The translations under genes were made by a program, and so were the position numbers. From Oryzias latipes (lineage: Eukaryota > Chordata > Actinopteri > Beloniformes > Adrianichthyidae), in the NCBI RefSeq assembly GCF_002234675.1, contig NC_019881.2, forward strand, positions 13,625,825 to 13,689,824: DNA of 64,000 bases, in the 5' to 3' direction. Below are positions 10,183-28,779 of the stretch, piece by piece; positions within the stretch are counted from its first letter, which is position 1, and each line of letters opens with the position of its first letter. The notes under the pieces are model-generated. The model was not told the DNA's origin. It was given only the letters and a program-made list of their open reading frames with translations, and searched no databases.

Positions 10183-13100
10183 TGTGGGGTGGGTGAAGCG
10201 TGGCGTTGCCAAGGAAACTCCTGACAAAGTAAGTTAGCATAAACAGCTAGCCGATGTTAGCCTCCTGGTGGCTAATCTGTCAACAAGGCAGCTCTGGCTG
10301 TAATAGAAACACACCTTAGCTTAGCATCAACATCATAAACAAAACTTTCATTTATGCGATCATTTAACCTAATTACTTATGTTTTAATTAGATTTGTAAA
10401 TCTTTTTGTCTTCTTTTCTTTCTTTATTTTTGATTCCGTATTGGCATCGTTGAATTAAAAAAAAAGGTTAATGTTTCTTTTTCTTTAGGAAGTTTTGGCT
10501 ATTTGAACATAAATGTTTAAAAATCTCAACAGAAACATTTAAAGACATAAAAATTGAAAATTTTATTAAAGAGATTAGCTTAAAACTTTAAATAAATCTG
10601 ATTTTTGTTCAATCAGAATCAGACACTGTTTTTTCTTTTTCTTTTCTTTTTTAAGTTTTCTCCTTTTATTTTGTAAGGTTGAGTTAAGCCAAGATGAGCT
10701 TCAGCGTATCATCACCGAGGCAAAAGAAGACCTGGGGTATGTAACAAAAACCCTTTTGTTTGACTAGAACTTGATATTACATTTGTGACCAAATAATCCG
10801 CCTTGGCATTTATTGTTTCCTTTAAAAAATATATCAGGGATCTTGCAGCTGAGGATGGCGAAGACGACGATGATGAGGGTATGCCTCCTGATCCAAATCC
10901 CATCAACGAAACCCCTGTTGCGGCTGAAAGTCCAAGTGATGACAATGACGAAGGAGTTGAGGAAGATGATGAGTTAGCAGAGTACGGCCTTGACAAATAT
11001 GATGAAGAAGACGCCGGTAAAAGCTGGAGCATTTGGGATTTTAGTCATCCTCTGTTCAAATGAACTAACCATGCATTATTTTTTGCGCCTGTGCTTCTTA
11101 CGCAGCTACTGCTAATCTTGGCGACAGTCTGGCTGGCCTCACAGTGTTCAGCTCCAATCAGGAAGATCCTTACATTACTATCAAAGACACAGTAAGTACA
11201 CTTAAAATCTTTTTAAGTTAAGCAAATTCCTTTCTATAGTGGGATTTAAAAGTTAAAGGATCCAGAATAGGTTAATAATTTAAATGAGAAAAACAACTCA
11301 GAAACCTATGACACAAATGTGCAAACTTTTCTTCTCTGTAGGACCAATATGAGCGAGAGGACTTCCAAATTAAACCCACTGACAACCTCATCCTGGCGGG
11401 AAAAGCAGAGAAAGACTGCTGCAATTTAGACATCTATGGTAAGCTGCTTCACATTCTACACAATGTCATTACCGGTGATTGGACTTTGCAAAAAGTTTGC
11501 TCTGGTTTAATTACATCCACAAAATGTTGATGATAAAGTGTGAAGCGATCCCTCTGATTAGGACATTTTTGATTTCTTTCTACAGTTTATAACTCTGAGG
11601 AGGACTCTCTTTATGTCCACCATGACATCCTGCTGCCAGCTTATCCTCTGTGTGTGGAGTGGCTGAACTTTGATCCGAACCCTGAAGAAAGAAGGGGTAA
11701 GACTTTAAGCAGCTGTGAATAAAGCTCCTCTGATCGAAGCTTTTTGATCAGGATTTTGTATTGCAAAACAAACAATTATATTAATGTCTACTAAGAAATA
11801 TCTTTGTGTGCTTTAACTGCAGCTAACTACGTCGCTGTGGGCAACATGACCCCTCAGATTGATGTGTGGGATCTGGATGTTGTGGATTGTTTAGAGCCTG
11901 TTTTCTCTCTTGGGAGCAAAAAAGCCTCCAAGAAGAAGAAAAAGAGCAAGAAAGTATAAAACTGTTTAACATCTGTTTAAGATCATTTAATCTAAAGGGG
12001 TTTATTTGCTGACTTTTTGTTCTAAATTGTTTCCTTTTGGGTTTTCTTTCTCTGTTCCTGCAGGCTGCAGCTGCAGAGCCCGTTGAGGGCCACACAGATG
12101 CAGTTCTAGATTTATCTTGGAACATGTTGATCAAGTCAGTATTTGGAGTAAAATTCACATCATTGTTGTTGGTTGTAGCTCACAGGATCCTTCACTGTAA
12201 AGCATTGTTTTTTTTTCAAAGGAATGTGATCGCGAGTGGATCTGCAGACGACACGGTTATTTTGTGGGATTTGACTCAATGCAAACCAGCTACAATTCTG
12301 CATCGACATACGGATAAGGTACTCAATGGAACATTTTTAGAAGTTTTATTAAAATAAATCAATGGCATAAACAGGGTTTGGATTTGTGAATTTGTTTGCC
12401 TTTCAGGTTCAGACATTGAAATTCCACCCATTTGAGGCTCAGAGTTTAATATCAGGGTCGTATGACAAGTACGTGTCATCTCCTATGTAATGTAAGCCTT
12501 TATCTTAGAAAAACAACATTTAACTTTTTTATTATTATTTTTCAGAACAGCGGTTCTTTATGACTGTCGAAGCCCTGACAGCAGCTATCGGACCTGGAGG
12601 TTCAGCGGTCAAGTGGAGCGTCTTGTCTGGAACCACTTCTCACCCTGCAACTTCCTTGTGCGTCCGTTTACTAGATTTCTAAGAAGCTGGAGTTTGCTTT
12701 TGTTCTGATTAACCGAAAATGTGTGCTGCTTGTTTAGATTTGTTAAGTTAGTTGCATCTCAAACTCATCCCTGATCCAAATATCAACAAAGCTTTCAATT
12801 GACTATGGGATAAGTGTAGATTCTAGTGTCTGTTTAGGAGTAGGAACTATAAATTATAATTTATATAATTTACATAAACCTGTCAAAGAAGAGGTGAGCC
12901 ATTAAAAAAATGTCCCTACTGTGGTGGGTCTCATACATTACTCTTTAAGAAACCAACTGTAGTATTTTAAAAATCAGCATTCATCAAATGTAAAATCTCA
13001 AATAAATAAATCCTGTTTTTTAGGCGAGCACAGATGATGGTTTTGTCTACTGTCTGGACGCACGTTCTGACAAACCAGTGTTCACACTCAAGGCCCACGA

Positions 13101-13790
13101 TGAAGAAGTTTCAGGTTATTTGCATATTTTTTTCTTTTTTAAAAACAAAATATTTTGCCAAAAATGCTCCTTTTTTTTTGTCTGATCAAAATTCCGAAAT
13201 GTTTGCCCAATGTCGCCTAAGTGATACTGTTTTGTGCATTCTACAATAATGAGATGATAACGTCTGTTCTTTCCAATTCCTGCAGGCCTGGACCTCAGCA
13301 GCCAGATTAAAGGATGTCTCGTCACTGCTTCAGCTGACAAACATGTCAAAGTTTGGGATATTTTAGGCAACAAGCCCAACTTGGTGCACTCGAGAGATAT
13401 GAAAATGGTAATAAAGATCATTAAAAGGTTCTTTTGTTGAGACAAAAGCTTGACCTATTTTTTGCTTGTTAACAGGGAGTGCTGTTTTGTTCTTCATGTT
13501 GCCCTGATCTGCCCTTTGTCTACGCCTTTGGGGGGCAGAGGGACGGCTTACGAGTTTGGGATATTAGTGATGTTGCAGCAGGTATAACTGAATGTTTTTT
13601 CTTTTTCTTTTGGGAGTTCATAGAAATTGTCATTTTTAAAGCCACAAGCCAATTTTAACTTGTTTTTGTCCTTGTCTCTGACTCTTTGCTTCCAGTGGCC
13701 GAAGTGTTTAACAGTCGGGAGCGATTAGTGGTAAACACTGGACCACAGGCCTCTAGCTCTGCAGCCACAGCAGACATGGAGGTTTCCTAG
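10163..13790 (+). CDS. pwp1: PWP1 homologue, WD40-repeat protein
   Basis: Nucleolar/chromatin WD40 protein needed for rRNA transcription and ribosome assembly. Exons: 10163-10228, 10678-10736, 10838-11016, 11106-11191, 11342-11438, 11586-11696, 11823-11953, 12064-12134, 12222-12318, 12407-12468, 12546-12657, 13024-13114, 13286-13407, 13476-13581, 13696-13790. Phases close to 494 residues (human 501). The start ATG opens [20 protein letters not shown], matching the human N-terminus. Next come an acidic segment ([10 protein letters not shown] ... [18 protein letters not shown]), a Lys-rich linker ([12 protein letters not shown]) and then WD repeats: [91 protein letters not shown]. The divergent C-terminus ends ADMEVS. 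It is intact, with no odd feature apart from the compact 3.6 kb gene body. Confidence 0.96.
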
Positions 13791-14001
13791 TAACGCTGCG
13801 AAGGGGCGGCCTCCGTCCGCATCCTCACAAGAACAAACTGAGTTACAGAGGAAACTCACTTAGCATCTTTTCTGTGGAAGTCAGCTTATGGAAAAAGAAT
13901 TGCTTGAAGAAACTACACTATGGTTTACCAACGTGTTTTTTCAAACCAGCAAAAAAAAAGAAGACTTTTGTTCGTCTTTATGCTTTTTGAAACACTTCGA
14001 G

Positions 14002-14007
14002 AATAAA
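14002..14007 (+). terminator. Likely pwp1 poly(A) signal
   Basis: AATAAA 212 bases after the pwp1 stop codon, the only canonical hexamer close by. 14030-14700 is AT-rich spacer with nothing else recognised. Confidence 0.6.
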
Positions 14008-14799
14008 ATATTGATTTAAAAAAAGCAAAAAAACAGTATCTATTGTCAAATATTTTACAAGTTAGTGACTCTTAGATGTATTATAGTAATTATACTATTC
14101 ATTCTTCTTGAGCTTGATCATTTGACCTTTATGTTGCCAATGTCAGATGCTCTTTAGATAACTTGGAACGCACTCACCTGGACACAACTAACATTCACAA
14201 GTATATATTTTACTATTGTATTTCAAGAAGGTAATGAAATATTAAAAATATGTAAAAACAAGTCTCTGCATCAATTGTGTATATGTACAAATTTCTATTT
14301 TAATACAGATTATATAACATCTTGTGTTAGTTGTTGACAAGCTTGACTAAGCCCTGATCAGTCTGTTCCATTCATCCTGCTTATTCCCCTAATAATTCAC
14401 AGAACCATTTTGAGAACAGATTAGATATTTAATGAGAGTCTACAAGTTCATTTTTCCTGTCAAAATTTGAGAATATTCAGAGAACGTGAAACCAAAAGGG
14501 ACAAAATTGTCTTTATTTTTCCTCAATATTTGCCTTTTATACTTGAAAGGGTCACTGTACTGTTTAGATGAAAATTTGCCATGAATAATCCTTTATTTTA
14601 GTATAATAATAAAAAAGATGTATGGTATAAATGAATAGATAGTTACATTTATACAATTCAGTACTTAAATATTTTATACATAACCACTGGGTAATCTTTT
14701 ATTGTTTTCTCCGATAATTGCGTAATGGAACTTCGCTTTAGTTCGTATTTCCCGCACGGAGGTATTAGTCCGTTGCACCTTCTGAAATTGCTACTGATC

Positions 14800-17700
14800 A
14801 TGGCGGGCGGTCAGATGTGCAGATTTCATGGCTTGTTGACGTGGTTTCCTTGCGCCTTCGCAGTTCGATGTGGTCAACGTAAGTATCCAGTTTTTGTTTC
14901 TATTCCATGATCGACACATCAGTTAGTTATTCTTAATCATGATGATGATCATATTTGTGACTTTCTCCGTCAAAAAGCGTTGCAACTAACTAACCTTGAC
15001 ACGTTTTGCAGGTTAAACTCCGTAATTTTAGCTTCTGACTGTTGTCGTGCTGGGAATAATTTAGTTCTATTTAATACATTTTGTTGCAGGCTGTTTGGTA
15101 CCTATTCGGCACAAGTCAAACGTTGATTCTCCAATAACTGAGCCTCCTCCCAATAGGTGAGTTTAATGTGTCTATTTTTTATTTATTTCAAAGATGTGAT
15201 TATGTGCTGTACTAGTCTAGTATACTATATATATATATATACACTTTAGAAATTGTGCTACACTTGTAAAATGCTCTCCTAAAATTATAGGCTACAAAGT
15301 CAAAATTACACTCATGAAAATCAAACTATTTTGAATGGTAATGGCTCTATTTTAATGTTTTTGATTTAATTTTTTAAATCAAAATTGTCAGTTTAACAGT
15401 TTGCATCAACATCCTAAACTTCCCCATGTTTGTCACCAGCCTGATCACACTCTATCCCTATGGGATAGCATTTCTGCCTTTAACCTTGTCTCAAGTCAGC
15501 CCATGAGATTATATCAGCCCCTCTGGCTTTACCAGCAGTAATGTGTCTGGCTGAAAGCTTTAGGCCACAGAGTTTTGAAAATCTGGAGAGGACACAGTTT
15601 GGTATCACTGCTCGAGAAAATGGCCTTCATGGTGTGTCGACTCCTTGGAGCACCTAATTTGTGCCTCTGATTCACCCCAACTTCGGGATACGGTACTCCA
15701 AACAGTACTTCAGTTGGGAATAGTGGATTGCTTTTAATTTGCCCTATTTGGATCAGTCAAACGAGGCTTTGTGATTTTTGGTGCGGGCTTCTGCAATGTC
15801 ACAGGGCTCATGTCTACTTGTGCTGCTCCACCTGATTGCAACTGCACCTAGAAGCACCGGAAGCTTTAAAATAAGAGTCAAACAACAGCATCAACAATTT
15901 AATCTGTTTTGTTTCGACAGAGAGGCTTTAGCTGCTTTTTCATTGATGCAACCAAAGTGCTTAAATTTGCTACTTCTCTCACAATAAATGTGATACAACA
16001 TAATTAAAATACTGTTGTTGTTATGGTAAGAAAAAAAAGTTTTTAAGGTTTTCTTTACGGTTTTTGCCAAGTTGTTTCTGATCTTAAAAGCATCCAGATA
16101 AAATGTAGACATTTACATCACAATTTTTGAATTTAGTGAAGTGGACATTGGGGTGACTTCAGATGGGAAAACCATAGTGTGCTACCATCCTGCTGTTGAT
16201 ATTCCCTATGAATTCACCCAGGTAAGAGAATGTGCCACACAGTTCATTTAAATATCGTTTGTATGTCAATTATGTGTCTCCAGGTTTGGTGTGTGTTTTT
16301 TTTAAACGAACTCCACACATAAATGAATCATTGGTAATTCTTCCAGCCTGTGGACCGTCCAGACCCTTTGACCAACTCTATAGAGACCCACGATCAGGTT
16401 TTAAAGGCTCACCTTAGCAAGGAGGTGCTGAAGGACAAAGGACCAACGATAGAGGAGCTGAGCAAAATGTTCTTCACCACAAAACACCGCTTTTATCCCG
16501 TAGGACAGTAAGTTCACGCTAAACAAATGTTTATGCAATTATTATTATTATTTGTATGTATTTGTAACATTTACTGTCATTGAGTGACTACAACTCAATT
16601 AAATTTGTTTGTGCCGCCTTAAAAGCAAAACTTGTCATACACTGGTGTTTCAGCCCTCCAAATGTTGTCTTTTTGCCTGATGGCACAGTTTCAGGTAATT
16701 CAACAAAATTAATAGACAAGTAAACTTATATTTAATTATCATGTGAAAAAAGCTAAGCCATGTCCTCTAAAGCTGGGCTTCATGCTGCAATCCCAAAAAA
16801 TTTAGGGAACATATTGGAAACAAAGCATTCTGATTTGATTGATTTTGATTGATTTTAGGCATTAATTAAATTTCAATTCAATTTTATTTATATAGCCCAA
16901 TATTACAACAATAGTAATCTCAATGGGCTTCAAACGGATAGTTGCGTAATAAGCATGAATCATAAAGAACATAAAGTCATAAAATTCAATAGGTAATGGC
17001 TAAACTAAACTAAAATGATTAAACAAAACTTGGCATCCCTGCCCTTAGACCCTCTTTCACAGTAATTGTAGACAATACAATAAAAAATTCAAACAGATTT
17101 ATCAAAGTCATTGCAGAAATGATTAAATGCATAGAATAAAAATGTATATAATATATATAATGTGCGGTACTTATTCTGAATTCTATTCATTTAAAATGTT
17201 GCTATTTCTAAAGCTTTGAAACGGAAAGAAACGAAAAGAAGCCATTATCTTCAAATCCCCAAACTGTAAAATAGTGTTGAATTTTTCCAGGAGTAGCTGA
17301 CCAACCCAGGCTTTTTCAAAAGCGCATTAATAGCTCATTTAAGACATCACAAAAGACTTTGACGTAACATCCAGAAACTACTGGCCTCGTTTTCCTCAGT
17401 TAAGATCAATGTTCATGACTCCACAATGAGAAATAGTCTGGGAAAAAGTGGCAAAGTGAAATTTATATCGACGATCACCAAGACCGGAGTTTGCTCCTCT
17501 CAATTTGACATTTAGGCATAGAAAAGTCAAGTTGGAAGGTTTATTGGGTCAGTGCAGTGCCAATAAAAATGGACAGTGTCCCCAAATCTGTGCAATTCTG
17601 ATTTCTAATAAAATCCATTGAATTATTTATAAGTCAGAATGCCGCTCTCTTTCACATCACTGTATCTGTCAGAGCATCATGATTTACACCCAAGAGCACC

Positions 17701-18024
17701 TGAATTAAAATGTATAAAACAAATAAAAGTTCCACTTAGTGAAACCTAATGATTAAAGGATCCAGTTATTCAGACCAAGGGGAATTTAGGATCTCTATAT
17801 GTGCCCAATGGAAACAATAACATCACTGATTTGTAGTGTGCCGCTTTACTTATGCAGATCACAATTTCACAGTATCTAATGATCTTTCTCAAAATTAATT
17901 TATGCTTTGTTGAGACACTTTAAGTGGAACAATTTATTTAGTGTGTTCACTTACTGATCTCTTGTTTTCTTTTTTCAGATATCACAGGAGGCGCATCAAC
18001 AAGAACCTCCCCAAGGACAGATAG
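14800..18024 (+). CDS. mrpl42: Mitochondrial ribosomal protein L42
   Basis: Mitochondrial large-subunit ribosomal protein (mL42), nuclear-encoded and imported into the matrix. Exons: 14800-14878, 15090-15156, 16137-16221, 16347-16507, 17979-18024; phases close to 145 residues (human 142). Conserved core: [63 protein letters not shown], then [14 protein letters not shown] at the C-terminus, close to the human end. The first ~45 residues are basic and hydrophobic, as expected of a mitochondrial presequence. The start is a choice: ATG at 14800 gives MAGGQMCRF and the family length, but an in-frame ATG at 14725 adds 25 residues. The short last exon encodes only the basic tail. Confidence 0.93.
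15420..15870. other. GC-richer block in mrpl42 intron 2, unidentified
   Basis: This part of intron 15157-16136 is clearly richer in G+C than its flanks and contains short frames interrupted by stops. It may be a decayed mobile element. I recognise no family and no splice-consistent exon. Confidence 0.25.
16868..17060 (-). mobile_element. Teleost interspersed repeat 3' tail in mrpl42 intron
   Basis: TTTCAATTCAATTTTATTTA, then TATAGCCCAATATTACAAC, then CTCAATGGGCTTCAAA is the reverse orientation of the tail at 5820-6132. The minus strand therefore runs from body to tail toward 16868. Confidence 0.65.
17065..17975. other. Rest of mrpl42 intron 4, nothing recognised
   Basis: AT-rich intronic DNA between the repeat tail and the last exon. 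No long open frame, RNA gene or repeat was recognised. Confidence 0.5.
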
Positions 18025-18090
18025 TTGAAAATTGAAGCTTTTTAATGTAAAATGTGTCACAGTGATGAATGCTTAAGTTTCTATAAATGA

Positions 18091-18106
18091 CCCCCCCCCC
18101 CCCCCC
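18091..18106 (+). repeat. C16 homopolymer in mrpl42 3' UTR
   Basis: Sixteen consecutive C about 70 bases after the stop. Such runs are length-unstable and error-prone in sequencing. Confidence 0.9.
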
Positions 18107-18185
18107 GACCATTTCCACCATGATAAAGTTTTTCCCCTCTCATCTCATTTTGTCCATCTGTGATCTTGTTTTGTATTACTTTGTC

Positions 18186-18191
18186 AATAAA
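18186..18191 (+). terminator. mrpl42 poly(A) signal
   Basis: AATAAA 162 bases after the mrpl42 stop, in a TTTGTCAATAAAGTATC context, followed by a GT-rich stretch (GGGTTGTTGTTTTTTT) typical of the downstream element. Confidence 0.75.
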
Positions 18192-18784
18192 GTATCTTCA
18201 AAGTTCTGGGTTGTTGTTTTTTTCATTTATTGTCCATTTGTTAAGAGATTTCCAGCTTGACAGTCAGAGCTCTTAAGAGGAATTTATTTTGAAGTGTTAC
18301 ATTACTTTTAAATTCTTTATTTACTACTTGCTGTTAAAATAAGTGTTTAAAATAAATACTCTGATAAATGAAATTAAGAGTTTACTTAAAGAAATTTGTT
18401 GTTGCTTATTTTCAGTGTTATTATTTTTCTTCTTTTTTCAATGGTACATTTGTTTAAAAAACTATAACACTGTTTATATTCTAAAAGTATTTGTCTCCCG
18501 TTCACTTTAAAAATTGTAATTGACTTTTATAAGCAAATCAGAGCTCATTTTGTGTTTTATTGCCATATTTTTATTCGGTTTTAACGAAATTTAAACATTT
18601 TGTTTTTAATTTTTAAAATAATTTAAAGGGTAAATACCTAGTGTCTCGTGAATATTAAGTATTTCAAATAAAAAATAAAAATGTTTAAATACTTTAAAGA
18701 CTTATTAAATGTGTGACATCCTAGAACGAAAAGATGGTATTTTTAAAATAAAACCATTTTTTAAATACTTCCTACGTCATCTGA

Positions 18785-18887
18785 AGCTACCGGAAGTACG
18801 AGTTATCTGTTCCCGCCCCGCCCGCTCACTCAACCCAACCCGAAGAGAAAGCGAGTCTACGGCTAAAAATATAATTCCCTACACAAG
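18785..18887 (+). promoter_or_regulatory. ube2n core promoter region
   Basis: An ETS-type site ACCGGAAGT at 18789-18797 and a GC box in CCCGCCCCGCCC at about 18812-18823 lie within 100 bases of the ATG, in a local CpG-richer patch. No TATA box is seen, as in a housekeeping promoter. Confidence 0.55.
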
Positions 18888-24335
<5,448 letters not shown>

Positions 24336-24651
24336 AGGAAGAGGGAAGAGGCATCTGAATGTGATCCACAAAATGTACTCCTACTCTGTTAACATTGAGT
24401 TTAACGAACCCACACACATAAAAGTCCAGATCTATTTGAAAGAGATGACAATATTTACTGCTGCAGACCTCTGGGTGACTTATTTCCTCCTTAAAATGCG
24501 TTAAATGTGTGATACCCTTTTTTTTTTTTTCTTATTTTAATTTTCTTCCTGTGTTTCTATTTAAACGCATGGACAGGGAGTCCACCACAGTCTTAAAAAT
24601 CACATGCAAGATGTTGTCCTGAGCGTGGCGAATACTGGTACGTCATCAAAG

Positions 24652-24657
24652 AATAAA
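24652..24657 (+). terminator. Candidate ube2n poly(A) signal
   Basis: AATAAA 317 bases after the stop; a second AATAAA lies near 25226. Which one is used cannot be read from sequence. Confidence 0.4.
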
Positions 24658-24699
24658 TGTATTAAAGCTGTCCTCGTTTTAAACCAGGCGTTGTTTGTC

Positions 24700-26400
24700 A
24701 GCACATCTGTATGCCTTTGAGTCTGAAAGCGTTGAAACAACGGGGTTTGAACAGTTGCACATCCAAAAGGAAGAGCAGCATTCGATGGTTTTCATCTTCA
24801 AACAAACAAACAAGCAAAAGTCTCTTCCAAATCTCTTTTAGTCTTATATTTTGTAGGTTCAGACTTTTTGAGCTCACAGGCGGCAAAAATCATTTCTGTT
24901 ATCAGACAGCAGTAAAAAAATAAAAGGACAAGCATTTCAAAGTTAATGACCCTTCCTGAGGCACCAGTTTTACATTTACAGCTGAAAATATTCTGTAGAA
25001 AATAAAAGGGAGGGTTGTTTTCAAACTTAAAAACGAATCCTGTGTTTAAGACTGAAGCTCGCAGCGCAGAGGTCCAGAGGATGAAGATTTTCAAAATAAA
25101 TTTATTTTTTTTAAACTGCAGGAAGTTTGATCTTGTTTTTACTTTTACTGTTCGTACCTCTTGACCAGGTCTCTCGAAAAACAGTTTTTTTTTATCTCAA
25201 GGGACTTCCTGGTAAATTAAAGGTTCAATAAAAATATAGCTGTGTTTTGCCTGTATTTTTATTCTAGCGTTCATCTAAAAATTTGGGATGCACCAGAACC
25301 AAACTGCAGGTTTCTATTCTTTTTCTGTTGATTAAAGGTGAAATGTTGACATTTTCTGGTTTATTTTTAAAGGGAAGGTTTAGGTTTTTCTAATCCGTTT
25401 CATAAATATTTGCTCTCATTTTTATTTTAAAATTGGTATAAATCGTTTTAGATTACTGTGATTATAAAGTCGCTGATTCTGCAAGTGGATTAAATTGATT
25501 CCTGAAGGTAAAATCGAGTCATTGTGGTAGCAGAAGTGTGATGTTACAAATAAATCGTAAAGTGTCATTTTTGGGCTTTAGTTATCTTTGAGCTGTCTGG
25601 AAACTTTATTTTTTGGTTTGTTCATCCTTAAACATCCTCAGACTTTCATTTTAAATGATACAGACTTGCTGAAACTGTATCAAGATTATGTTTAATTAAC
25701 GGTTCTGTGGGAAAAATCTCTTCTTCCAGACAAAAATTGTTTCTGACAGCAAAGCCAATTCTTTCTATATAATTAAGAATTAATTGTCAAATTTTTGAAA
25801 CTATTCAAACCTTTACAGATCAGCTTTTGTTGTTGACAAGAGTTCTGCCACTGATTTCAGTGCATTTACATATATAACTCTTCAGAGGCTGTAAATAAAC
25901 TAAGTTGCGTAAGTAAAATACGTCTGTTCTTATGAAATACATGTCTATATGTTCTAAAACATAAATTTGGGTCAAAATGTTTCCTTTTTTGTCTGTTCCC
26001 TCTTGGTCTCAGTAGTACCTCTAAATGTCCAGCAGGGGGAGACATACACTGAAGGACGAGAGTAGGAAGGGTCAAGTGCCATCTTACTGAGTTGGTTATA
26101 AATTAATCAAATTCTTAAGTTTTGGTTTTTCAAAGTTACAAACACGCATTTGTTTTTCGCCTTGTAAAAGAGGACATGATTAAAAAAAAAAAAAAACTAT
26201 AAACTTCGCGGTACCCGAGATTGGCCTGGGAAAAAAGGTTCAGAAAATCGCTTCTGGAAATTCTTGTTGCACGACATGTCAAGGAATCGTATATCACTTT
26301 GAAACATTAAAAGACAATTTATGGGAATGGAAAATATGGAAGATTTATTGATGACTTGAAGAAATGGAATGCCAAAAAATCCTGAAGACAAGAATTTAAC
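24700..26400. other. ube2n 3' flank / desert, nothing recognised
   Basis: AT-rich with short frames on both strands, none splice-consistent. Any long ube2n 3' UTR would lie at the start of this stretch. Confidence 0.45.
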
Positions 26401-26410
26401 CTCTTAAAGA

Positions 26411-26800
26411 AACTTTAAATCAAATCAACCTTTATTTATATAGCACTTTTACAACACATGTTACTCAAAGTGCTTTGCATAAAATATAATCAAATTTAAA
26501 AACAAAATGACATGGCAAAAAATGCAGACAACCCCCCCCCCCCCCCCCCCCACACACACACACATACATACACACACCCTGATTTTAAAAAAGTGCTAAA
26601 ATGATGTAGGGAAACGATATTTTGGGGACATGTAGACATCAGTGACCCCCCCACACAAGTTCACGGAGTACACTACCACAGGACCCCCCCAGATCTGATC
26701 AAAAGAGTCAGACGTGGGAGCGACCCCGCCAACTGAGAAGGGTCAGTCACCGATGTGGAGGATCCCTCTGAGGAAAACACTGGAGTTACTACTAAAATAC
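26411..26800 (-). mobile_element. LINE-type 3' end with C20 and CA runs
   Basis: AAATCAAATCAACCTTTATT, then TATATAGCACTTTTACAAC and CAAAGTGCTTTGCATAAAAT form the tail of a common fish non-LTR element in reverse orientation. A C20 run (26532-26551) with a CA run to about 26578 interrupts it. The conserved body continues near 26640-26790 (ACCCCGCCAACTGAGAAGG). A relative lies at 38205-38400. Confidence 0.6.
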
Positions 26801-28270
26801 AAAAGGAATACAATTAAAATATATTTAAAACAAGAACAAACAAAAAATAATTACATAAATAAACCTTAATAGACAAATGGTAAATGTGAATTAAAAATTA
26901 AAAATAAATAAATGTATATACATACACATATATCAAACTGGTAACCTATGAGAAAAATAATGTGTTTTCACAGCAGACAGACAACAAAGCCAAATATTGT
27001 TCTGTCATGTTAGCATGAATTCTGGTTCAAGATCCATGTAAGTACTGTAAGAAACAATTTTTAAAATTTCTTGACAAAAAGTTAGAAATAATCTCATTCC
27101 TAATGCATAAATCCATCTAATTTCACATTATTTACCCAAAATAACTCTGTTTTGTCAACATCAGTGTCCCCTTTACATACTTTAACCATTTCATTCATAA
27201 GGTGGCGCTACAGACAAGTAAACACATGATTATGTCATCATTTTAAAAGGCGCTGATACTCTTAAAAGTGAGAAGAGTTCAGCTGTGATGTTTCAACGAG
27301 CGAGCATCCCCTATAAGATATTACAACGCGCCTTTCAGCGCCTAAGCTGGTGCGTCTTGTTTTGTGTTTTTTAATTTGACACATGCATGCAATGTTTTAT
27401 GATCATGTTTTTGGGTTTTGTTGGCAAGAGTGAGTCACTCGGGCTGGTATGCAGGCAGTCTTTGGAAAAAGAAACGCAGGAAACGATTCCTGCTCACTAT
27501 CTACAACCTTTGACTAAACATTAACTCATCTGTGGGGCGGATGTCAATGGAAAAAGACTGTTATTGAACAGGTCGCCCTCGGAGAAAGCAGCAAACCAAT
27601 ATTTTGAAGCCGTCAGCCACTGACTCTGGTCATAAACAGGCCCCGCTGTGAGGCACTACTAACACAATTTAGCAGTTGTGGTCTAAAAGTTAGTTCTGTT
27701 CACTTCTGAAGCAGGAAAAGTTCCTTTTTACATTAACTTTTTGATCCAGGTGCACCCTCAGATTAAATTTAAAACCCTCTTTTTATTCTCTTAAATTATA
27801 ATTATTTGATGACATACTGCATGTCATTTGCTATTTAAAGGTTGAACACATTTGCAATCAAGGATGTTTCACAATTACAACCAAACAACTTCGGTTTATG
27901 AGTGCGATATCTGGTTGTTTCCAGTAAAACGCTGGCTTCTGCCAAACATGTGAGGAAGGCTGCATTGCAATGAGTAAACGATTATAAACAAGGAGGTCTG
28001 TTCTGTTTGCTGCTTTTAAACGTACAGTGTAAATCACCCGTGTAAGAACAGCCACAAGCGGCAGGATCCGCTACCTCCGAGGTCAGATTTTCTAAACACA
28101 GCCTTGCCCCGCTGACACACCGGATCATCTCTCGCTGTGTCTGCTGAATGTAGGTAAGGACTCGCCCGTCACTTGGGTTGACTGACAGGTGAGGACAGAG
28201 ATGCTGTTTTAACTGATACACAGAAATACAAGCTCTCAATGCACATCACTGTGTGAAAGCTCATAGTTTA
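26801..28270. other. Desert, nothing recognised
   Basis: No exon-like frame, RNA gene or identified repeat. 27240-27360 is mildly GC-richer, with TATAAGATATT and GGCGCTGA-type words, but no transcript can be supported. Confidence 0.4.
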
Positions 28271-28274
28271 AAGA

Positions 28275-28757
28275 TGCAGTGCCATGAAAATCTAGTTTTT
28301 AACATCTTGTGACAGTATTCTGATGATGGATAATACATATATTTAAAAAAATTAAGATTTAAATTGCATTTTTGAGTATTGCTATATTTAAATCTTTTGG
28401 CTGTAGTGCATCTACTTCCACACAAACAGATCCATGAACGTCTTTGTTTTCCCCCTCTGATCAGGCATCTGGATCTAAACTGGACATCTGAAGAGCTCCG
28501 ATATTGCTCGCCATTTTTGTTGCACCAATAATGTTAGGTTGGAGGTGTAGGGGGCTGTAAGCTTGCGGGAAAGAGTGTAAACAGAGGGGGAAATTATGGC
28601 ACAAACAGTCAACTTAGGGGTGATTTTCTACTGAACTGCTGCTCTGCAGAAACGAAAACTTTTTTTTTTGTGGCTAAAAACGGCATAATATTAATGAAAA
28701 GACCACTTGGAACACTTTTAAAATAGACCAAAAAATGATCAGAGTGGGACTTGAATT
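28275..28757 (-). repeat. ~560 bp MITE-like family copy
   Basis: It runs from ATGAAAATCTAGTTTTTAAC to the terminus GATCAGAGTGGGACTT at about 28755. Minus-strand reading gives MASNIGALQMSSLDPDA, a decayed version of the family frame. Confidence 0.75.
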
Positions 28758-28779
28758 GCTCTCTTCTCCTGTTGGGTCC

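Noticed and set aside
14938-15035. Possible C/D box snoRNA in mrpl42 intron 1 (ATGATGA ... CTGA)
   Set aside because: No terminal stem, no clear C'/D' boxes and no rRNA-complementary guide could be shown; the words are common by chance.
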